The notes under the pieces: generated by a model
Databases searched by the model: none
The model's input: the letters and a program-made list of their open reading frames with translations, nothing else
What the model was told of the DNA's origin: nothing
Translations under genes and position numbers: made by a program
Part shown: in pieces, positions 55,301 through 64,000 of the stretch
How the letters are laid out: each line of letters begins with the position of its first letter
Numbering within the stretch: position 1 is the stretch's first letter
Source: Leuctra nigra
Taxonomy: Eukaryota; Arthropoda; Insecta; Plecoptera; Leuctridae
Reading direction: 5' to 3'
NCBI GenBank assembly: GCA_934045905.1
Contig: OW203773.1
Location: forward strand, 19,765,246-19,829,245
DNA length: 64,000 bases

Positions 55301-58300
55301 TTGGCACAACTAAAAACAGTACTTGAACGAAATTGATCTGGTCATTGCTCCTTGACGATCTTTCTTTCCATCCTATATTGTAAATTGTGTACGAATGTAT
55401 TTCCCTTTTGTGTATCCATTTATTTTTAATTTATAATCCACAGAAAAGCCATTTTGGCTTTGCTAAAACCGGAATAAATTGTATTTTTGTGTTCTTGATA
55501 ATAAATAAATAAAATAAAAATAAAAATACAATAAATCAATCCTTGTTATTATCAATGAAATCAGAACTCTCTATTAAGCTGGGTCCACATAGACCGTTTT
55601 TGCGTTTTCCGTTTTCCGTTTCTTTTCTTATAGCCAATCACAAGTCCAGAAGCCGCTCACGGCAGACTTGTGATTGGTTTATAGAATAAAAACGGAAAAC
55701 GCAAAACGCGAAAACAGTCTATGTGGACCCAGCTTTAGAGTTAGATGATGCGTTAGCATAGACTTCATCGGATAATGCCATCAAACCTTTATCAGTCAAT
55801 CCTTTTCATTCGAATACCGATTATTATTTGTTCGAGTGAACCAATACGAACCTACGAAGTAGCACAGAAAATAGTTTTAATTGTAGGTAATTTCGCAGAA
55901 GGTTCGATCATCGCTGAACGCGTGCGACAAGGAAGGAAGAAGTCCTCTGCATCTCGTCATTATGGCCGCATGGAGCGCTGGGGTGGAGGAGATGGTCGCA
56001 CGTGGAGCTGATATCACCGCCATGACACGAGAAGGCAGATCCGTGCTGCGCCTGTCTGGTGACGTCAGAAGTATGAAGATACTCACATGTCTGCTAGAGA
56101 AAGCGAAGGAGAAAGACGTTATGGAGAAGGTTAGATGGAAACAGATTATTTGACATGGATGGATTGTTTTTAAGCTAGTTTTAAGCTATGTCGAACATAA
56201 CCCTCACCACCATGAGAAGGAAGCAGCCGTTGATGGTTTAAATCCGAGTATTGTTTTTTATTTTATCTTCGTAGGCGTCAACAGATAAAGTAAATCCTCT
56301 AATTCGGTGTTGTTACCCTTTGCTTTGCTGGAAGCTTAATTCCTGTCCTCTTTTCTTAGTTGAACGAAGCGGCCGCAGACAAGATGAGGCCAACCTACTG
56401 CTTCGCCAAGAGTGGTTGGTTGGAAGGAGTCGAGGAGATGTTGAAGCACTGGGACGAGGCGATCACAGAGAAGAACGCGGATGACAGAACAATTCTTCAT
56501 TACGCGGCAGAAGCCTATGACTCCAAGAAGATAGATGAAGCATGTGCGAAAGAGAAGGAACAAGCCAAGAAGAATGAGATGAGAGAAGAGATGAAGAAGA
56601 ATCACCTGGATTTCTTGGAGGTTTTACTGGATAAAGCTGTGGAAGTGAGAGCTAAATGATACCTCTAGAAGCAAACAAACTATTTTACTTTTGTAATTGA
56701 GCTTTACACGGGAAGAATGTTACAAGTCCAATTGTAAAGAGAATAAACATTCACTATTTAGAAGTGTTTATGTTCGAATTGGTATCGAGCCAATTGCTAA
56801 GTGTACAGACTAAGCGGTATTACGCCGGACGGTTAGGCCAATTAACATTGTACAATTTTATATTTATTTAATCAAGGTAAAACCATCGATCGATATATAC
56901 AAAAATATTTTTCTTGAAATTACAAGTTAAAAAACGTTTCCTACATATCAACTACATTTAAGTATAACAGACTCATTTAATGTCCTGTAGTTTACAAATA
57001 CAGTTCAAAAATGAGTTTTATTTTTATGTAATCAGAGAATGAACAAAACTTTAACATGGGATATAGGAAAATCATTTCGAATTTGGTTTATAACTTTTAA
57101 AATAGCACGCGTTGGTATTGTTTTAAATTTTTTCCTGATAGTATCTTCATAGGTCTACAATAAAAAACTTTTGTTTTCAAATCTATCAAAAAAAAATAGT
57201 TCTTCATTATAGCTTAACAATGACACGTTTATTTCTTGTTCCGCCATATTAAGATACATGGGGGAGACAATCAATTTATCTCAGAAACTGAACAAGAGAA
57301 GTGTTTTAATCTTCTCAGGGATTGTGTTTGGCATGATTATCAATAAGTCACCAAAATTTCAAGTAAATCGGAAAAATTGAGGTTATGGTGGTTCTACTTT
57401 AACAAGCATGCAAAGAACAATTCTACAGATGTGATTTTTACCACCTGCCTTTGTTATATTTTTTACAGGTGCAGAAAAATCAAGAGACACAAAGACTAGT
57501 GATTCAAAAGTTTCGAAAAGTGAAGAACCGACATTTTGGAGAATGGACGGACGTAAGTATTAGGTGTAGAGGAACCTTGTTGATGGAATTCGAAGGATCC
57601 ATTTAAGAAAGCAAATCATGTCAATCAGTTGATAAATAACCATAAGTGTGTGGGAGAAATATTATTTAATTGTGGTGTGCAGACCTTGGATTTCAAGTTG
57701 AGTTGAGTAGAAGGTGCTTATGTAGTACCTATAGTTTAAACATCATCAACAAGCTACATACTTTTAACCATTTAGATTTGTGGACAATCTCCCCACGTTA
57801 TTCCTATTATATTTAATCCTTGGGTTCTTCCTAAGCTCCCGAAGTAGTAATCTGACATGTAATTTTAAAATATAAGTTGATGTTTCATGTTTTTAGTTTA
57901 AAAGTTCGATGATATAAAATAACGCTTCTTAATGGATTTAAATGACTCGATGGAAGGAAGTATAAGAAGGTTTATATTTTAATATTAAAATGGGATGAAC
58001 TCTCGAGAATGCTCAATTCGGTAATTGGGATGCTATTTGATTTATAAATACTTCCAGCATGGGCCCGTGAATGCACGAGACCACCTATGCTTCCTGCCCT
58101 TACATCTGGCTGTGAAGAAGGGATGGACGGAAGGCGTGGTCGCTCTCCTTAAGGCTGGAGCTTACGTCAATCCCAAGACCACGGAGGGAAAGACAGCGAT
58201 CCACTTGGCTGTGGAGGTCAAGAACAAGGCAATCCTTGGCGCATTGCTCAAGGTAATTTATCCTTACCCTTATCCTACCATCCGATCTAACACAGTTGTG

Positions 58301-61300
58301 CGCTCTACTAATTGAGGTTAACATTGTAGGAGATTTATTTGTATATTGAATCTAACGTCCGGTGTATACGATACCACAGTTTTGCTTAGATCACCTATGT
58401 CAATGGGACGACTTTTGGCACTAGGGATTAATTAATCATAATAACAAGAGAGATGTAAAATATTTTCCAGAAAGCAGCAACGTATACGAAGGAAGACATC
58501 GTGAATGTGAAGACAAGACAGAAGCTGACAGCTTTGCATCTGGCAGTGCGTAACAGCTGGCCGGAGGGTGTGAGAAAACTACTGGAAACCGGAGCTGATG
58601 TTCGAGTCAAGACAGACAAGGGCAAGATGGCGATCCATCTGGCAGCACAGCAGAAAGCAACGATTCATCCAGATGTCAAAGAGAAGACGCCAACAGTCTT
58701 GGAGGAATTGCTCAAACACTTGGACGAGAAGAATATGTTGAGTGAGGTAAGTTTTAGTCGTCAAACTTTAGGAAGCAATGCATATGCCCGTTGCTGAGGA
58801 ATGTTTATAGCCTCATGCTCAAAAGAAGTTGCGTCCGCAAGTAGATACCCATAAAAAACACTCCGTGTAAAAATACCAGCCAAGTCTCTTCAACTATAAA
58901 AAAATAGAAGAAATCTAAAAATTCAGCACTGAAAAGTAGTGATATCAAAAAATGGGCCAGGTCAAAACTTAATTTAAAAAACTAAAATATACTTGGCGCA
59001 TCGTGCATATAGATAGTTTAGAAGTATAGGCCAGATGTAAAATATACATAAAATCTACCTACATCTATACATACCTTTAATCCCCTATAAAACGATGCGC
59101 CAAGTATATTTTAGTTTTTTAAATTAAGTTTTGACTTGGCCCATTTTTTGATATCACTTCTTTTCAGTGCTGAATTTTTAGATTTCTTATATTTTTTATA
59201 GTTGAAGAGACTTGGCTGGTATTTTTACACGGAGTGTTTTTTATGGGGAAATCACTCATTTTTTTAGTTTATTTACACAACTAGTAACACATATCAGAGC
59301 AACAATGACTAATTCCTTTTAAAAAAATTGCCATTTCCGAATTGGTTAATAATTAAAATTGTGTTTGGTTCTAAATATAAGCTGAATGAGATATTCCATG
59401 AGAATTTCGAAAGCATCGGTCCAATCGGTCCAGCCGTTTTCGAGATATGGCATCACTTCCGGATTTCAAAATGGCGGCTGAAATAACTGCCACCTAGAAG
59501 TTATTTCTACAAATGTTATGTATCATTATAAGCCTTCTGAATATGTAGTTATTGTAGTGAAAGGTGATTAAAGTATGATTATTCATATTTATGACGTCAT
59601 TTCCGGTTTCGATAATAGTACATTTCTACTTCAACTATTGATATTCCATATAGATGACCGCCTGAATCATTTGGCGCTAGTTTCATTCCGATCGGTCTAG
59701 CCGTTTTCGAGATATGACGTCACTTCCGGTTTCAAAATGAAGACTTCCGGTTGGTTTTATAAAAAGGCACCTCAGACGCCAAAAGTGCACATGTGGTAAA
59801 AACTTCAGATCGATCGGTTCAGCCATTTAGGCTGTGGCGGTGATTGCGGTGTTTCCTGACCCCCTGAATCATCATCAGATAGCTTTTAAAAGGGGTGTAA
59901 TTTCACTGTTTTCACGACCCTCTGGCTCGCAAATGGAATAACATGTTGTTCCCAAATTTGGTATATGTTGTCAGGTGGGCCATAGCTCGAAATTAAGATA
60001 TTTCGCAACAATGTGAGATTTCCCAATTTTGAGATACAGTAGGCCGAAAATACCATGTTGTTGCTTACAGTAAAAATGTTTGGTCTGCTCCTCAGTTTAT
60101 TAGGCATTTACGGTATGTTGAGTGACTGTGAGTGTATAGTACGATTTGGCTGGGTGGAGCGACCGCTCCACTAGATTTGCGCGTGTCAGTCCTTAACACC
60201 ACAAGACCGTGAGCTAATAATCTTACTAGGAAAACGCTCTGTGTAACGCGTTGATGAGCGAGCACGTATACGCGCAACAACTCGAACCGAAATTATGTCT
60301 ATCGAAAATATCATTAAAAGCCAATAATTCTTTAAATTCGTCAGACTTGTATAAAAATCTATAAATATTCCTAAAACATTAGTCCCAATAACCATGCAAA
60401 GCTTGAACCTTTTGAACCTTTCTGATTGAACGGTTCCTTGTAAATTTTCAAAAACCACGGATCTCTTTAAAAAAAATATACCTGGGACCACTCATATGAT
60501 ATTAGTGTGTGTACTTACACACTATTAGATCGATCTGTTGAACGGTCGTATCAGTTTCATACGTTTGAAAGTTTCTACTCTAACTACCTTGGAACTATAA
60601 AGAGTCGAAGTAGCCGTGTGATCAACATTTTCGAGAAATTTGACAGCAAACACGCAAAATGTCCGCAAAATGTCAATAACTTTTGGATTTAAACTCAGAT
60701 TAGTCTGAAAATTGTCAAAAATACAGATAATGTTGGTCCTAATGACCATGCAAAGTTTAAAGACGATCGGTCATGCGGTTCTATAAAATTTCAAAAATCA
60801 CATGAAAGATTTTTTAAAATTTTAACCAATAGGAGGATTTGGCTGAAACTTAGTAAGATTGGGGAAAATGTTGGTCGTAATGACTTGTCAAAATTTCAAA
60901 TTGATCAGAACAACCAATCGAAAGATAATTTTTTTAAATTTGAACCAATCACATGATCCCTTTCAAAAACGATCCCAGGGACCGCAAAGATTACGTGAGT
61001 ATATGTGCAAAATTTCAGATCGATTGGTTGTGCCGTTTAACCTGGGCAGTGAACACACAAAAAAACACACACACAGAGAAAGTGCCATAAGAGTACCGTG
61101 GTGACGCTCGCTACGCTCGCTCAATGAACTGAATCCAGTAGACTCTGGCCACTTGCGCCGATAAATCCGGTTGACGAGGCTGTTAGCATATAGAATTCCG
61201 AAAAGTTATTTCGGATTGGTTTCTATAAATTATTTCACATTTACAACATAAATGCTCTTTGCAATAGAAGCTGCAATATATACAACGTTGTCAGCACGAA

Positions 61301-64000
61301 ATATTTTTCTATCTAACTTTAATTGAACTCTTTTCTGCAAAAGACATGGATACTCTATCGGGAGGATGGTACCTATAGTTTATTTCATGAATCAAAAATA
61401 GTTGACGGACCGTTGTTTGCTAAGATATTTCAGGATGGTACATTACAAATGTAATGAAACAAATTCCACTACAGAGGATATCTGGTGACTAGAATCAATT
61501 GGTATATCCCTTTATCTACCAATTAATTTGACCATTGCGTATGTTTATAGCATCAAAATCCATATTTCGCGAGCTAAGAATGTCAAGATTTTATCTTCAT
61601 TCGATTTGCTACCACGATAGGTTTTGGTAAAAGATATCTTCAACAGTATTATTTATAACTTTTCAGTACATCAACGAGGTTGACGAGAATGATCATCCTC
61701 CACTATTCCTCGCCGTCTTCAGCCGTGAAAAGGACAACACCAAGATGCTACTGGATCATGGTGCAGACGTGAAGACGATGGTAGGAAACAAAGTGCTCAA
61801 GTCAGGTGGAAAGCAAGATGACCGGCGCACTATTCTTCATTGTGTGGCTGAGTTGGGTGAGTCGGACATTATGCAGATCCTCTTTGACCACGACAAAGAG
61901 GCGATGGACGCGATCAAGAATAATACTTCAGCGGGAAAAACAGCGCTCCAAATAGCAGCTTCGAAAGTGTGTGTGCAAGGAGGTTCTACAAAGTGTGTAG
62001 AAGTTCTCTTAGATCATGGTGTTGACATTCTTTTTACTTCTAAAGATGATAGTATTAAGGGTTTGGAGAATGTAGAATTAACTGCTCTTCATTTGGCTGT
62101 AGCGAAAGGAAATTTAGAAGTTGTTAATGTTTTTAATAAATATTTTGAGTGTCTAGAGGATCAAAGGACAAAATTGTTTTTTGAGAAGTTCGCTATCGTG
62201 AAACAGATGGAAAGTGTGGTGCAGAGTCACGATGTGGTTAAACTAGATGACTTCAAGATATTGCAGGACGACCTCGAGTTTCTGAATGATAAGATAGGCC
62301 TCGCCAACAAAACGAAACTGGAGAATGACTTGTCGAAAATTACAGATGAACGAATGCTCGAGGCAGAAAGAAAGTTGACGAAAAGTAGAAATCTGCATGA
62401 TGGATTCGGGATTGAGAATGGGAAGAAGATGACCATATTGGAAGACGATTTGAAGTCCAAGTACAAATATCACAAATCTTATGATGAAAAGCTGAAAAAG
62501 TTGCTGGCAAAGTTGCAGAACGTCGACGATGTACTGGAATCCAACTCTTCCTGTGCGGCAGATGGTAAAAAATGTTTCCCAATTTCTACTACGGAAAACA
62601 ACAACAATGGATTGATAAAACTCTTGAATGAAAAGGTCAAACATTTAGTCACAATGAAGGAATCCGTGCTGATGAAAAGTCCTAGTTTGGTAGGCACTAA
62701 AGAAGACTTATGTTCCCAATTACGATCAGAGAGGGATAAACAGATGTGGGTACAAAAATCATCATTCAGGGATCAGTATTGCGATATGATGATTGAATTG
62801 CTTAAAAAGAAGGACACAAACTTGGAAAACAAAGAACATGCCAAGTTAATTGAAGATGTAGCTAAGTCTTTGAGCAATCGGGGAAGTCTTCTCCGATCAA
62901 AACTGAAACTACTCGTAGAAGAGGCGCTGACACTTCCTGGTGACGACGTGTTGAAAGTTCCTTTGAGGAAAATGAAGAGGTTGCTGGATGACAAGACAAG
63001 GAAAGAATTGTCAAAGATTGATCGTGTGGAAGCCTGTGTGAACAGCATTGAAAGGATGTTCCTTTACAAGGACAATGTGATACCCGAGGACGCTGTAGAC
63101 CGATTAAAATCTCTCACAGAATTGGACGAGATTGATAAAGATCTGGCGTACTCAATTTGTAGCTTCTGGTTGGTCAAGCCAACAAGAGCAATTCAAGAAG
63201 AAATGATTAGAAAATTTGGAATACTTCCATTTGAAAAGAATATAAGTGACAGTGTTAAAGATATTTGTGGCATTGTTGTTGAGAAGATTCAGAGTATAAT
63301 GGAAGAAGATGAGCTCAAGGAACTTGAGGGTTTAGTGAAGAATGAAGAGATAATCAGTATGATTGAAATCAATTCTCTGGAAGATAAATTGAGAACGATT
63401 TGGCCTAAGGAGATTCCTGGTAACACTGAAACAAAGAAAACTGTGCATTGGCTGAATAAAATCATTGCCCTGATCACAGAAGAAGCAGTGAAGTTCCAGC
63501 TGAAGAAGATATTGGTTTTCAAAGATGATGAAAATGTGAACCTCACTTTGAGAGAATTGTTGATGGAGATTGATAAAGTCGCCCTCTATGAGTCTTTGAA
63601 GTTGTCAATTGATCAACTTATCTACGAATCAATCAAGCAGGAATTCGTTGATAAAAAATCAACAGATTATAACATCAGTAACATTAAACTGCCACCGGAA
63701 TTTCTTGCACTGGTGAAAGAGAGGGCAGAAACACCCCCAGTTCTTAGGGTGAAAGTTGATAGTGAACAAATTGAGATGGGAAAAATCCAAATCTTCAACA
63801 TCGAGTGGGAAGCCATTAAAAAGGAGTATGATTCTTTCGCCGCTCGTCTAAAACTAATCAAGAAAAGACTTTCCCTGATCAACCATCAACCACCAGACGG
63901 ATTCACTCCACTTCAAATCGCCTGCAAGCTGCGAATCAAAAACAGCATCAGACCCTTGATAGAAGCCGGAGCAGATCTCTCCGTAACTTGCAAAGAGAAC
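52351..64000 (+). CDS. TRPA-type ankyrin-repeat channel, second tandem copy, 3' end cut
   Basis: Eight exons: 52351-52616, 54471-54561, 55899-56129, 56360-56644, 57469-57552, 58058-58252, 58471-58746 and 61667-64000 (open to the window end), 1,254 residues so far. Exon phases equal those of gene 1. The exon corresponding to gene 1 exon 3 (33 codons) is not found; skipping it keeps the frame. Ankyrin repeats include SPLHLVIMAAW, FLPLHLAVKKGW, TALHLAVR and AIHLAAQQK. The last exon follows gene 1 closely (TILHCVAELGE, KLTKSRNLHDGFGIENG, SLSNRGSLLRSKLKLL, NHQPPDGFTPLQIACK), but its helical insertion is about 225 residues shorter. The channel core lies beyond the window. Exon 7 here carries a 10-residue insert (KATIHPDVKE) relative to gene 1 exon 8. 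Confidence 0.87.
52653..53070. mobile_element. MITE in intron 1 of gene 2
   Basis: TAGTGGAGTTTTTCTCTCTA at the left and TAGAGAGAAAAACTCAACTA at the right are inverted. A 105-codon minus-strand frame fills the element, but nothing in it is recognisable. Confidence 0.75.
53303..53829. mobile_element. TTAA-flanked MITE, family B
   Basis: TTAA at 53299-53302 and 53830-53833 flank inverted GGTGCTGCAAGCGC and GAGCGCTAGTATCACC. Internal arms TCGTGATTAGATAAACG and TTTCATCTAATCATGA also pair. Same target as the element at 10491-11008. No transposase. Confidence 0.65.
54373..54476 (+). repeat. Perfect 52-bp tandem duplication over a splice acceptor
   Basis: 54373-54424 and 54425-54476 are identical (start ACTTTTACATTTTCCGTG). 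Each contains ATTAATTTAG|GAATAG, the acceptor used for gene 2 exon 2. Confidence 0.9.
54572..55125. mobile_element. TIR element of about 550 bp, copy B
   Basis: Same element and orientation as 13216-13765, with the left TIR eroded. It starts about 10 bp after the donor of gene 2 exon 2. Confidence 0.75.
55545..55835. mobile_element. Occupied copy of the 217-bp MITE
   Basis: Flanks match 39985-40167 (AATCCTTGTTATTATCAATG, then AATGCCATCAAACC) and are separated by the MITE at 55577-55734. Confidence 0.75.
55577..55734. mobile_element. 158-bp palindromic MITE with TTA duplication
   Basis: TTA at 55574-55576 and 55735-55737 flank AGCTGGGTCCACATAGACCG and its inverse. The pairing extends almost to the centre (AGCCAATCACAAGTC against GACTTGTGATTGG), so the whole element can fold into one hairpin. 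Confidence 0.85.
56645..58057. other. Introns 4 and 5 of gene 2, plus exon 57469-57552
   Basis: AT-rich intron sequence with no recognised repeat. The only coding part is the 28-codon exon 57469-57552, a diverged counterpart of gene 1 exon 6 (VQKNQETQ against VRRNQMKR). Confidence 0.5.
58847..59250. repeat. Foldback element, GCCAAGT family copy B
   Basis: Same structure as 41532-41935: outer CCATAAAAAACACTCCGTG and its inverse, inner TACTTGGCGCATC and its inverse, with a different central loop. It lies in the last intron of gene 2. Confidence 0.85.
59330..60177 (+). repeat. Dispersed repeat with internal units, copy B
   Basis: Shares GAGATATGACGTCACTTCCG, GTTCCCAAATTTGGTATATG and the end GGAGCGACCGCTCCACTAGA with 44375-45670, but has fewer internal units. 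Confidence 0.7.
60180..61135 (-). mobile_element. TIR element with internal repeats, copy B (reverse)
   Basis: Reverse-orientation copy of the interior of 5106-6146. GTGTAACGCGTTGATGAGCG is at one side and GACGCTCGCTACGCTCGCTC at the other. The TTATCACGTCAT termini of copy A are not preserved. It directly abuts the repeat ending at 60177. The remaining intron, 61136-61666, shows nothing. Confidence 0.65.

Overview
The window is nuclear DNA of an arthropod, most likely an insect. The genes are split by GT-AG introns, the background is AT-rich, and tRNA- and 5S-derived SINEs, LINE fragments, MITEs and foldback elements are dense. The genus cannot be fixed from sequence alone. A hemipteran is possible, but that is only a weak impression from the repeat types. 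There is no prokaryotic signal and no CRISPR array.

Layout. (1) 238-3433 (+): 3' part of a dual-domain C-type lectin gene. (2) 4393-12265 (-): N-terminal half of a DNAI7/CASC1-like axonemal dynein-associated protein, convergent with the lectin. (3) 12325-22551: intergenic repeats, with a 21-copy array of a 137-bp GC-rich unit at 17326-20202. (4) 22552-39135 (+): a complete nine-exon gene for a predicted 2,019-aa TRPA-type ankyrin-repeat cation channel. (5) 39136-52350: a mobile-element graveyard with foldback elements, a THAP-containing TIR element, a 5'-truncated LINE with target-site duplication, and a nested stack of TIR elements. One of these is a 4.7-kb element carrying its own small intron-containing gene. 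(6) 52351-64000 (+): a second, tandem TRPA-type paralogue with matching exon phases, cut by the window end inside its large last exon.

Most notable biology. Both TRPA-like paralogues carry a very long alpha-helical insertion inside the ankyrin domain: about 810 aa in gene 1 and about 590 aa in gene 2. It contains degenerate repeats of about 100 aa whose number differs between the paralogues. Known insect TRPA proteins such as Painless and Pyrexia are roughly half as long. The second candidate for something undescribed is the 4.7-kb TIR element at 46113-50821. It has a matching empty site elsewhere in the window and encodes an unrecognised spliced gene instead of a visible transposase.

The genes do not form a functional unit: a humoral lectin, an axonemal protein and two sensory-type channels are simply neighbours. 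The two channel genes arose by tandem duplication. Their introns have since been filled independently by repeats. Coordinates of repeats are read by eye and are accurate to a few bases at TIRs and about 10-30 bases elsewhere.
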